Shown here: positions 17,945 to 25,189 of the stretch, in pieces | Layout: each line of letters begins with the position of its first letter | Position numbering within the stretch: position 1 is the stretch's first letter | Assembly: GCA_019115605.1 (NCBI GenBank) | Contig: DXDG01000018.1 | Span: 62,001 to 126,000, forward strand | Length of the DNA stretch: 64,000 nt | Source: Candidatus Alistipes faecigallinarum | Lineage (GTDB): Bacteria; Bacteroidota; Bacteroidia; Bacteroidales; Rikenellaceae | Reading direction: 5' to 3' | Position numbers and translations under genes: made by a program | Notes under the pieces: model-generated | The model's input: the letters and a program-made list of their open reading frames with translations, nothing else | What the model was told of the DNA's origin: nothing | Databases searched by the model: none

Positions 17945-18023
17945 GGATTTTTTCCGCTCATGCCGTCGGATTCGGGGACATAATCCGTCGCGACGCATGT
18001 CGAGAGCCTTCCCGAAGAGCCGA

Positions 18024-18056
18024 AAAAACCCCGAACGCCTGCGGGCATTCGGGGTT
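18024..18056 (-). terminator. Intrinsic terminator of the monooxygenase gene
   Basis: On the minus strand: AACCCCGAATGCC, a short loop, GGCGTTCGGGGTT, then a run of T. It lies 22 bases after the stop at 18079. Confidence 0.88.
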
Positions 18057-18078
18057 AGGGGGCCATGCGACCGGTTCG

Positions 18079-18354
18079 TCAGAAGATGAACTTCTCGGTC
18101 TTCATCTCGCCGAGCTGCTGGATGCGCGGTACGAGGGTCGTAAAGTGTGCGGCCTGGCTGTGTGCGGCGAGCGCCTTGGCATCGCTCCAGGTTTCGCAGA
18201 TCATCAGAACGTCGCGGCGCGTAGCGCTCTCGAACAGGTCATAGGCCACGCAGCCTTCGTCCTTGAGCGATGCGGCCACCAGCTCCTTGGCCGTTGCGAT
18301 CAGCTCTTCGCGGTTGCTCTCCGTCGTGCGGATGAATACGTTGAGTCGTATCAT
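18079..18354 (-). CDS. Antibiotic biosynthesis monooxygenase (YgiN-like)
   Basis: A 91-residue ABM-fold protein (dimeric ferredoxin-like). The hallmark stretch is LKDEGCVAYDLFES followed by ICETWSDAKALAAH, as in putative quinol monooxygenases of the YgiN type. The family acts on quinones or similar aromatics without a cofactor; the actual substrate here is unknown. Complete at typical length. It lies just downstream of the SRP RNA gene on the same strand, but is separated from it by the RNA's own T-run. Confidence 0.88.
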   Translation of the reverse strand: MIRLNVFIRTTESNREELIATAKELVAASLKDEGCVAYDLFESATRRDVLMICETWSDAKALAAHSQAAHFTTLVPRIQQLGEMKTEKFIF

Positions 18355-18385
18355 GTCAGTTTCGTTTTAGAGGTCCAACAAAAAA

Positions 18386-18481
18386 GGGTGAGCTCCTTAT
18401 ATCGCACCGCTACGACCACATACCCTTGCTCGATTCCTCGCCTGGGGGATTCTGTAGGAGCTGGTCGTATAAGACTCACCC
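18386..18481 (-). ncRNA. ffs: Signal recognition particle RNA (4.5S, small bacterial type)
   Basis: About 96 nt on the minus strand. The ends pair in a long helix: 5' GGGTGAGTCTTATA with 3' TATAAG..CTCACCC, followed by a T-run. The apical domain IV is clear: CCCCCAGG, then CGAGGAATCG with the GGAA tetraloop, then AGCAAGGGT; CGACCA and TGGTCG form the inner helix. It is the RNA partner of Ffh (encoded at 43169-44503) and serves co-translational membrane targeting. It has its own TACTTTTG promoter, whose expected start falls at the first G. Confidence 0.93.
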
Positions 18482-18486
18482 GGGCA

Positions 18487-18494
18487 CAAAAGTA
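18487..18494 (-). promoter_or_regulatory. -7 box (TACTTTTG) for the SRP RNA
   Basis: Exact TAnnTTTG, preceded by AATTCC, with its end six bases from the first G of the RNA. It lies back to back with the mltG promoter, 11 bases between the boxes. Confidence 0.6.
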
Positions 18495-18505
18495 GGAATT
18501 TTTTA

Positions 18506-18513
18506 TATCTTTG
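18506..18513 (+). promoter_or_regulatory. -7 box (TATCTTTG) for mltG
   Basis: Exact TAnnTTTG, 16 bases upstream of ATG 18530, divergent from and overlapping the SRP RNA promoter. Confidence 0.55.
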
Positions 18514-18529
18514 CAAAAAAAATTGCGAG

Positions 18530-19543
18530 ATGCGTAAAAAAACCTTGCTCCGCCTGTTCCTTGCGGGCGTTGTCCTGGGCGCCGTTGCCGCGGTGCTGCT
18601 TTTCTCCCGTTTCAAGGGGAATGCCGTTCGCGGGGAGTATGAACTCTACGTCGGATCGCAGACTCCCTATACGGAGGTTGTGGATTCGCTGATGCCGCAC
18701 CTGAAGCGCCAGGCGGCCTTCCGGCTTTACGCCCGCCGGCTCGATCTGGAGCATGGGTTCAAGCCGGGCCACTATCTGCTGCGTCCGGGCATGAGCGTTG
18801 TCGAGGTGGCCCGCATGCTCAGGCTCGGGCTGCAGACGCCCGTGCGGATCTCGGTAAACAACGTGCGGACCTCCGCACAGCTTGCCCGCAAGCTCGCGCG
18901 GCAGATCGACGCCGACTCCGCGTCGATCATGCGTGCGCTGACCTCGAAGGAGCTGGCAGCGGATGTGGGCTTTGACAGCCTCACGCTCTTCTCGATGTTC
19001 ATACCCGATACCTACGAGGTGTGGTGGACAATTACCCCCGAGGATCTCGTGCGCCGCATGAAGCGGGAATACGACCGTTTCTGGACCGCCGAACGCGATG
19101 CCAAACGGAGCCGGAGCGGTCTTTCGCGCCTCGAAGTGATGACGCTCGCCTCGATCGTCTACGAGGAGACCCGCCAAACGGACGAGATGCCGCGTATCGC
19201 GGGGGTCTATGTCAATCGGCTGCGCCGGGGCATTCCCCTGCAGGCCGATCCCACGGTGAAATACGCCATGCAGGATTTCGGGCTGCGCCGCATCCTGCAC
19301 CGCCACCTGAAATACCCTTCGCCCTACAACACCTATCTGAACCGGGGGCTTCCCCCTTCGCCGATCTGCATGCCGGGCAAGAATGCGATCGATGCGGTGC
19401 TCGACTTCGAGGAGCACGACTACCTCTACTTCTGTGCGCGGCCGACCTTTGACGGCTACCACAACTTTGCCCGCACGCTGCGCGAGCACAATGCCAACGC
19501 CCGGGCCTACAGTGCCGAGCTCAACCGTCGGAACATTCGCTGA
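18530..19543 (+). CDS. mltG: Endolytic murein transglycosylase MltG
   Basis: A 337-residue YceG-family lytic transglycosylase that cuts nascent peptidoglycan glycan strands in the periplasm. One N-terminal membrane anchor (about residues 7-27), a LysM-like region up to about residue 120, then the catalytic domain with E212 in ASIVYEETRQ, and the downstream markers YVNRLRRGIPLQADPTVKYA, SPYNTYLNRGLPPSPI and YFCARPTFDGYHNF. Length is typical. The start codon follows its promoter closely; it is transcribed alone, divergent from the SRP RNA. Confidence 0.96.
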   Translation: MRKKTLLRLFLAGVVLGAVAAVLLFSRFKGNAVRGEYELYVGSQTPYTEVVDSLMPHLKRQAAFRLYARRLDLEHGFKPGHYLLRPGMSVVEVARMLRLGLQTPVRISVNNVRTSAQLARKLARQIDADSASIMRALTSKELAADVGFDSLTLFSMFIPDTYEVWWTITPEDLVRRMKREYDRFWTAERDAKRSRSGLSRLEVMTLASIVYEETRQTDEMPRIAGVYVNRLRRGIPLQADPTVKYAMQDFGLRRILHRHLKYPSPYNTYLNRGLPPSPICMPGKNAIDAVLDFEEHDYLYFCARPTFDGYHNFARTLREHNANARAYSAELNRRNIR

Positions 19544-19555
19544 CCCGCCGCCCGC

Positions 19556-19660
19556 GCAAGACTCCCGCCGCCCGCAAGGCGCCTGTTGCCTGTTTGGCGC
19601 CTTCTGCCCGCAAGACTCCCGCCGTTTCACCCTCCGGAGCGGCCTGTTGTCCGTTTGTCC
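19556..19660 (+). repeat. Imperfect tandem duplication of a ~54-nt unit
   Basis: GCAAGACTCCCGCCG occurs at 19556-19570 and again at 19610-19624; each copy is followed at similar spacing by GCCTGTTG(C/T)C(C/T)GTTTG. The first unit also holds an 8-bp hairpin, AAGGCGCC (19576-19583) with GGCGCCTT (19596-19603). It lies between mltG and the Sua5/TsaC gene; no protein is evident. Confidence 0.55.
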
Positions 19661-19734
19661 GGTCATCGTGGAACCTGTTTTCCGCCGTGCCGTAGAAAAA
19701 GGGCTGATTCCGATGCCTTTTCCGGAAATTTTTG

Positions 19735-19742
19735 TATCTTTG
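19735..19742 (+). promoter_or_regulatory. -7 box (TATCTTTG) for the Sua5/TsaC gene
   Basis: Exact TAnnTTTG with only seven bases to the ATG at 19750, so the mRNA probably starts at or beside the start codon. Confidence 0.55.
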
Positions 19743-19749
19743 TTCCCCT

Positions 19750-20349
19750 ATGCTTGCGAAGATATACGATCGGAATCCTTCGGAGAGCGCCCTGCGGCGC
19801 GTCGTCGATGTGCTTGAGCGGGACGGTCTCATCATCTATCCCACCGACAGCGTCTATGCTTTCGGCTGTTCGATCCGCTCGCCGCGGGCGCTCGAACACC
19901 TGCGCCGCATTCGGGAGAAGGCGGAAGGTGAGTTTGCCGTGGTCTTCGAGAATCTCGCCCAGGTTGCGGAGTATTGCCGCGTGGACAATGCGGTGTTCCG
20001 CGTTCTGAAGCGCAACCTTCCGGGCCCCTTCACCTTTATTCTGACGGCCTCTTCGCGGGTTCCGGACAAGGCGCTTGCCCGGCGGCAGACAATCGGCGTG
20101 CGCATTCCGTCGAATGCCGTGGCGCGGTCGATCGTCGCGGCGCTCGGCGCGCCGCTCCTTACGGCTTCGGTCCGCGAGGATGACGAACAGGAGTACATGA
20201 TCGATCCGGAGCTGATCCACGAACGCTACGGGCGGGAGGTGGCGCTGGTAATCGACGGCGGCATGGGAGATATCGTACCCACGACGGTGGTCGATCTGAC
20301 CGGTGACGAACCGGAGATCCTGCGCGAGGGCCGGGGTCTGCTGCAGTAG
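19750..20349 (+). CDS. L-threonylcarbamoyladenylate synthase (Sua5/YciO/YrdC family)
   Basis: A 199-residue cytosolic protein that, in characterised members, makes threonylcarbamoyl-AMP for the t6A37 modification of ANN-decoding tRNAs. Family marks are the N-terminal IYPTDSVYAFGCS with its K/R-rich follow-up LRRIREK, PGPFTFILTAS, VGVRIPSN-like IGVRIPSN, and the T/S-rich loop LLTASV. The C-terminal DLTGDEPEILREGRG is standard. Only the YrdC domain is present (no Sua5 domain); YciO-type paralogues cannot be excluded. The start is ATG 19750, not the upstream in-frame ATG at 19732, which precedes the promoter box. Confidence 0.87.
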   Translation: MLAKIYDRNPSESALRRVVDVLERDGLIIYPTDSVYAFGCSIRSPRALEHLRRIREKAEGEFAVVFENLAQVAEYCRVDNAVFRVLKRNLPGPFTFILTASSRVPDKALARRQTIGVRIPSNAVARSIVAALGAPLLTASVREDDEQEYMIDPELIHERYGREVALVIDGGMGDIVPTTVVDLTGDEPEILREGRGLLQ

Positions 20350-20381
20350 GACGATGTTATAACGAAACAAAGAGATACGCT

Positions 20382-20930
20382 ATGGAAAAAACCAATTTCT
20401 GGGACGATGCGGCCCGCTGGGGCGCTCTTTTGGCACTGGTGCAGATCGTCTTTTCGACGATCGGCATTTTCTGGAAGTCGTCGATCGTCTCGCTGCTCTC
20501 GCTGGTGACGGTCGTTACGCTTCTCTACCTGCTTACGAAGCGGCGGACGCTCCTCTACGGCGCGAACGGCTACAGTTACGGCGCCTGCATGAAGTACATC
20601 TTCTGGATGAGTCTCTTCTCGGGCATTCTGATCGGAGCCTGGGAGATTGCCGCCCGGAACCTGCTCTTCACCCCTTATTACGAGCGGGCTCTTGAGGAGA
20701 GCCTGAAACTGGTGGCGCCGCTTTACAGCACGGCCCAGCTGGATATGGCCTCCGCGATGATTCGCGAGATGTTCTTCTCGCCGATCTGGATCGTGGTGCT
20801 TTCGATCCTCGGTGCGGTGATCCAGGGCTGCTTCTTCGGCCTGTTCGTCAGTGCGTTCGCCAAGCGGGAGATGCCCTGGCCGACCGACGGCGGCGATACG
20901 CCGAATCCTAACAACGCGACGAATGAGTAA
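20382..20930 (+). CDS. DUF4199 membrane protein
   Basis: A 182-residue integral membrane protein with four hydrophobic segments (about residues 12-32, 35-50, 68-88 and 133-160) and a short polar tail rich in N/T/P. It fits DUF4199, a Bacteroidetes family of unknown function. The start is ATG 20382, 32 bases after the Sua5/TsaC stop. Its stop overlaps the GT2 start by eight bases, so the two proteins are probably made together; this pairing recurs in Bacteroidetes. Confidence 0.82.
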   Translation: MEKTNFWDDAARWGALLALVQIVFSTIGIFWKSSIVSLLSLVTVVTLLYLLTKRRTLLYGANGYSYGACMKYIFWMSLFSGILIGAWEIAARNLLFTPYYERALEESLKLVAPLYSTAQLDMASAMIREMFFSPIWIVVLSILGAVIQGCFFGLFVSAFAKREMPWPTDGGDTPNPNNATNE

Positions 20931-21882
20931 ACTGGACATATCGGTCGTTGTTCCGCTCTACAACGAGGAGGAGTCGCTTCCCGAGCTGCTCGCTTGGATC
21001 GACCGCGTGATGCGGGCGCATGCGTTCACCTACGAGGCGATTCTGGTCGATGACGGATCGTCGGACGGATCTTGGGAGGTGATCGAGCGTCTCAAGAGCT
21101 CCTATCCGGCCGTGCGGGGCATCCGCTTCTCGCGCAACTACGGCAAGTCGGCCGCCCTCTACTGCGGTTTTGCGGCCGCCGTGGGCGAGGTGGTCATTAC
21201 GATGGACGCCGATTTGCAGGACTCTCCGGACGAGATTCCCGCCCTGCGGCGCATGATCCTCGAGGAGGGCTACGATCTGGTCTCGGGCTGGAAGAAGAAA
21301 CGCTACGACCCCATCGGCAAGCGCTGGCCGAGCAAGTTTTTCAACTGGACGGCGCGGGTTGCCACGGGCATCCGTCTCCACGACTTCAACTGCGGACTGA
21401 AAGCCTACCGGCTGAAGGTGGTCAAGTCGATCGAGGTCTACGGCGAGATGCACCGTTTCATTCCGGTACTGGCGCGACAGGCCGGCTTCCGCCGCATCGG
21501 CGAAAAGGTCGTCGAGCACCATGCCCGCAAGTACGGCCATTCGAAATTCGGCCTGGAGCGCATGGTCAAGGGGTATCTGGACCTGATTACCGTGCTCTTC
21601 ATGTCCCATTTCGGCCGTTCGCCGATGTACTTTTTCGGCAGTCTGGGCACGCTGATGTTCCTTCTGGGAGGTGGTACGACCGTCTGGGTCATCGCCGGCA
21701 AACTCTGGAAGCAGGCGCATGACCTGCCGTTGCGCCCCGTCACGGACCAGCCGCTCTTCTACCTGGCTATTTTGGCCGTGATTCTCGGCGTGCAGCTTTT
21801 CCTGGCGGGTTTCCTCGGCGAGCTGATCAACCGCGGCTCCTCGGACCGCAACAAATACCTTATTGATAAAACACTGGATTAA
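20923..21882 (+). CDS. Family 2 glycosyltransferase (DPM1/GtrB-like)
   Basis: A 319-residue membrane-associated GT2. The catalytic N-terminal domain has VVVPLYNEEESLPELL, the nucleotide-sugar residues in LVDDGSSDGS, and the metal-binding DXD in MDADLQDSPDEIP. HARKYGHSKFGLERM is typical of polyprenyl-phosphate sugar transferases. Two C-terminal membrane segments (about residues 240-260 and 280-300) anchor it. It likely loads a sugar onto undecaprenyl phosphate for later envelope glycosylation; the sugar is unknown. ATG 20923 overlaps the previous gene; the next gene starts directly after its stop. Confidence 0.92.
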   Translation: MSKLDISVVVPLYNEEESLPELLAWIDRVMRAHAFTYEAILVDDGSSDGSWEVIERLKSSYPAVRGIRFSRNYGKSAALYCGFAAAVGEVVITMDADLQDSPDEIPALRRMILEEGYDLVSGWKKKRYDPIGKRWPSKFFNWTARVATGIRLHDFNCGLKAYRLKVVKSIEVYGEMHRFIPVLARQAGFRRIGEKVVEHHARKYGHSKFGLERMVKGYLDLITVLFMSHFGRSPMYFFGSLGTLMFLLGGGTTVWVIAGKLWKQAHDLPLRPVTDQPLFYLAILAVILGVQLFLAGFLGELINRGSSDRNKYLIDKTLD

Positions 21883-22347
21883 ATGATACAACGTATTCAG
21901 ACCCTTTACCTGTTGATTGCCGCGGCGCTTCTTGTCGTGATGCTTTTCGTTCCCCTTGCCTGGTTTGCAAGCGAGGCGGGAATGTTCAATCTCTATGCCT
22001 TTTCGCTGCAGAGTGCCGATGGCAGCTTCGCCCAGTCTACGGTCTATCTGGGCATTCTGTTTGTCCTGTCGGCCCTTCTGCCGCTTCTGACCATCTTCCT
22101 CTACCGCCGCCGGCTGCTTCAGATTCGTCTGTGCGTGGTTGAGATGGTATTTCTCGTCGGAACGGTGATCATGGAGGCGATCTATTACTTCCTGAGCCGT
22201 CGGGTCTTCTCCGAACTGGCGCTCCACAACCAGGGATTCAAGCCTGCGATCGTTCTGCCGATCGTGGCGCTGTTCTTCACTTTCCTGGCCGCGCGGGCTA
22301 TCTTCCGCGACGAGATGCTTGTCCGCTCTGCCGACCGGATCCGCTGA
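21883..22347 (+). CDS. DUF4293 membrane protein
   Basis: A 154-residue protein with four membrane helices, opening with MIQRIQTLYLLIAA, the characteristic start of DUF4293. The function is unknown. It begins on the base after the GT2 stop, so translation is probably coupled. With DUF4199 and GT2 it forms a three-gene membrane unit; a role in moving or presenting a lipid-linked sugar is only a guess from the company it keeps. Confidence 0.85.
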   Translation: MIQRIQTLYLLIAAALLVVMLFVPLAWFASEAGMFNLYAFSLQSADGSFAQSTVYLGILFVLSALLPLLTIFLYRRRLLQIRLCVVEMVFLVGTVIMEAIYYFLSRRVFSELALHNQGFKPAIVLPIVALFFTFLAARAIFRDEMLVRSADRIR

Positions 22348-22470
22348 TTCGGCAAAATTATCTGCTGCCCGGAACATGTCCGCAAGGCGTGTCCTGGCTT
22401 TTGGTCCCCGTAATTTGCCCAGTCGGTGTGAATTTTGCGTAACAGATATTGCAGTTTCGGATTTTAACTA

Positions 22471-22478
22471 TAACTTTG
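22471..22478 (+). promoter_or_regulatory. -7 box (TAACTTTG) for the nuclease/TonB operon
   Basis: Exact TAnnTTTG in an AT-rich stretch (22440-22545), about 70 bases upstream of ATG 22550. It is the only good promoter seen for the five genes up to 31617. Confidence 0.55.
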
Positions 22479-22549
22479 AACCTGAAATATTACAAATTTG
22501 CAACAATTTAACATTATATAACACTCTTTTTTAACTAATTTTAATTTCT

Positions 22550-25087
22550 ATGAAAAAGATGAATTTCTGGAAAACGTTGCTCGGCTCGATGATGGTGCTT
22601 GCCGCCTTCACCGCATGCTCGGACGACGACACGGAAACTGGAGGTTACAAGGGTATTCCCGAGATAACCGTCGATGGTGGGACATCGACTACCATTGCAG
22701 GGTCGCTCGAGGGCGGCAAGCTGGAGCAGACCGTTGAGGTGGTGGCCAAGGGCGATTGGGAGATCACCTTTGCCAACGAGTCGGATGCTACCTGGTGTAC
22801 TCCTTCGCCGATGAACGGCACGAGCGGCACCACGCAGGTGTCCTTCACGCTGGGACAGGCCACGGCCGAGCGTCAGGCTACGCTTACGCTGACGGCCGTC
22901 GGTTTTGTCGAGGGCATTCCCGTAACGAAGAAGGCTTCGATCATCGTAAAGCAGAATGCCGGCGGCACGACCGCAATCACGACCAACGTTGCCGATATTC
23001 GTGCCAAACTCTTGGCGATGAATCCTAAGGATAATGAGAGCATGGCTGTTACCGATGAGCTTGCGGCCATGACGCTGACCGGTATTGTCGTGTCGGATGC
23101 AGCCGGCGACAATGTGGGTAATCAATACCTTGTGGTTGTTCAGGATGCCGACAGAGCTGCTAATTCGGGTTTGACGGTCAATGCAACGGCTTTCAAGGAT
23201 CTGGCATTGACACCCGGTAAGGTGCTGACCGCTACTATGGCCGGTGCTACGGTAAAGGGATATGGCGGAGGCATAACGCTTTATCTGGGGAAGAATACGG
23301 AGATTACGGCAATTGACGGAGATGCTCCGGATCCGATTGTCATCACTTCGGACAAGATTGTTGATTATCAGTCTCAGTTCGTAAAAATCGAGCAGAAGAG
23401 CCAGCCTCTGTCGGAATTTGCAGGAAAGGCTTGGTATACGGGTTCCTATAAGGATGGTGGCAACGGCGGAAATGTAGATTTTGAGACCGAGGATGGAAAG
23501 AGTTTTATCGTCCGTACGAGTCAGTATGCCGTATTCAGCAAGGAAATTGTGCCTGACAAGTCCGGTTACATACAAGGTATTGCAAGTGTATATAACTCGG
23601 ATCTTCAGGTTATGCCTCGCAATGCCGCAGATATTAATCTGACTGAGGATCGTTTTACGCCGTCTGTAAGCTATACGAAGACGACGATCGACCAGCTCGG
23701 CAAGGGCAACTATGAGGTCGAGGGAGCTACCATCGTCGGTGTACACCAGAAGGGTGTGATGTTCGGCCAGGAGAATGGCGGCAAGGTGTCCTATGTTCTT
23801 GGTTTCGAGAACAGTTGGACCACACAGACGGCCAATCCCTATATCGGTGAAGTAGGCAAGAGCGCAACCGTGAAGGGTGAATGCGCTCCCCGTTACGGAC
23901 TTTATCAGTTCTCAAACTTTGAGGTTACGGTAGGTTCCGCATCGTCGCTGCAGCTTCCCGAGCCTGAGACTTTCGATGCCGCCGCTATTGAGAAGTATGC
24001 TGCAGATATCAAGGCCGACGAGGCTAACGCTGCTTACAAGTATGTGAAGCTCACGGGTGTGCTCGGTATCTCGAAGGGTTCGTCGTACAATACCTATACG
24101 TTGGATGTTACCGGCCTCTCGGAGGTGAAGAACATCACCTTTGCTTATGGTTTGGACAGCTACTACGAGGGATTGAATGATGGTGATGCAGTTGAGGTTA
24201 CCGGTTTTGCACTGGGCTATGATACCTCGAGTTCGAAACTGAATATCATGCTTACGGATATCAAGGCAGACACCTCGACTCCGATCGTAACATTCACCAC
24301 GCAGCCGGCAACCTTTGCCGCCTCGAATCCCGAGCCGCAGACGATTACCTATACGGTAGCGAATGTTGATGCTTCGGCAGTCAAATTCGATAAAGAGGGT
24401 ACGAACGCCGACAAGTTTACGATTGTTAGCAATGATGACAAGAGTGTTGTTGTGAAGGCCAATGGCGACAATACGACGGATGCCGCCTATACGGCAACGC
24501 TCGTCGCCAAGGTCAATGGCAAGACGCTGGCTTCGGTGGATCTGAAGCAGGCTGCTCCCGCATCGGGCGACGGCTATGCGCTCATCTCGTCGCTGGCCGA
24601 TCTGACCGCCGGTGAGTACTATATGGCAGGTATGCTTGATGAGTACAACAACAATACCTACAAACCTTATTCGTACCATATTTGGGTAGGAACCATATCG
24701 AGTAACAAGGACCTTGAGACGGTGAACTATCAGTATGAGTCGAACCAGTTGACGCTGAATCCCAATCTCAGCGATCGCGATAAGGAGAAAGGTACGGCTG
24801 CTTTCATTACCCTGGAAGCCGTTTCGGGCAAGACCAATACCTATTATATCAAGTCCGGCGACAAGTATCTGAAGAGTCTCAAGGAGGCAACCAACCGTAG
24901 TATGGGTCTGGTAGATACCCCCGATGGTGCCGAGTGGCTGTTCGAGGACAATGGTGAGAACGGTATCAAGATCTCCAACAACGGCGTTTATCTCGGTACG
25001 GCCGGAGCAACGTATGATCTGCTCCGTTCCTACAAGAGCGAATCGACCTTGAAATGGGGCGTATGCTTCTTCAAGGAGAACAAGTAA
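22550..25087 (+). CDS. Multi-domain surface lipoprotein with DUF5689/OB-like domains
   Basis: An 845-residue lipoprotein; the lipobox LAAFTAC puts the lipidated Cys at about residue 23, followed by SDDD, a common surface-export type tail in Bacteroidetes. In order I see: a BACON-like beta-sandwich (about 35-140), a DUF5689-like segment (about 145-370, beginning TNVADIRAKL and ending LQVMPRNAADINL), an OB-like region with YVKLTGVLGISKGSS (about 375-580), a second beta-sandwich (about 585-675), and a C-terminal beta-rich domain with YYIKSGDKYLKSL. No catalytic motif. It heads an operon with two nucleases and a TonB receptor, so nucleic-acid binding at the surface is a reasonable inference. Its base composition is visibly more AT-rich than its neighbours'. 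Confidence 0.82.
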   Translation: MKKMNFWKTLLGSMMVLAAFTACSDDDTETGGYKGIPEITVDGGTSTTIAGSLEGGKLEQTVEVVAKGDWEITFANESDATWCTPSPMNGTSGTTQVSFTLGQATAERQATLTLTAVGFVEGIPVTKKASIIVKQNAGGTTAITTNVADIRAKLLAMNPKDNESMAVTDELAAMTLTGIVVSDAAGDNVGNQYLVVVQDADRAANSGLTVNATAFKDLALTPGKVLTATMAGATVKGYGGGITLYLGKNTEITAIDGDAPDPIVITSDKIVDYQSQFVKIEQKSQPLSEFAGKAWYTGSYKDGGNGGNVDFETEDGKSFIVRTSQYAVFSKEIVPDKSGYIQGIASVYNSDLQVMPRNAADINLTEDRFTPSVSYTKTTIDQLGKGNYEVEGATIVGVHQKGVMFGQENGGKVSYVLGFENSWTTQTANPYIGEVGKSATVKGECAPRYGLYQFSNFEVTVGSASSLQLPEPETFDAAAIEKYAADIKADEANAAYKYVKLTGVLGISKGSSYNTYTLDVTGLSEVKNITFAYGLDSYYEGLNDGDAVEVTGFALGYDTSSSKLNIMLTDIKADTSTPIVTFTTQPATFAASNPEPQTITYTVANVDASAVKFDKEGTNADKFTIVSNDDKSVVVKANGDNTTDAAYTATLVAKVNGKTLASVDLKQAAPASGDGYALISSLADLTAGEYYMAGMLDEYNNNTYKPYSYHIWVGTISSNKDLETVNYQYESNQLTLNPNLSDRDKEKGTAAFITLEAVSGKTNTYYIKSGDKYLKSLKEATNRSMGLVDTPDGAEWLFEDNGENGIKISNNGVYLGTAGATYDLLRSYKSESTLKWGVCFFKENK

Positions 25088-25105
25088 TTCAATAGACCGA
25101 TTTTT

Positions 25106-25151
25106 GAAACCACTCTTGGCGGGGCGCAGTCCCCACCAAGAGTTTGGTTTC
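25106..25151 (+). promoter_or_regulatory. Long hairpin between lipoprotein and nuclease genes
   Basis: GAAACCACTCTTGG pairs with CCAAGAGTTTGGTTTC (one bulge), and GGGG pairs with CCCC inside the loop. It is followed by only a weak T-rich stretch (CTTTGAAAAC). It could be a partial terminator or an RNA-processing/stability element that raises expression of the first gene over the rest. Confidence 0.6.
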
Positions 25152-25189
25152 TTTGAAAACTACGGGCCCGAAGAACGGAAACATATTAG

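Noticed and set aside
19576..19603. Intrinsic terminator of mltG
   Set aside because: The hairpin is good, but no T-tract follows; it is kept only as part of the repeat unit.
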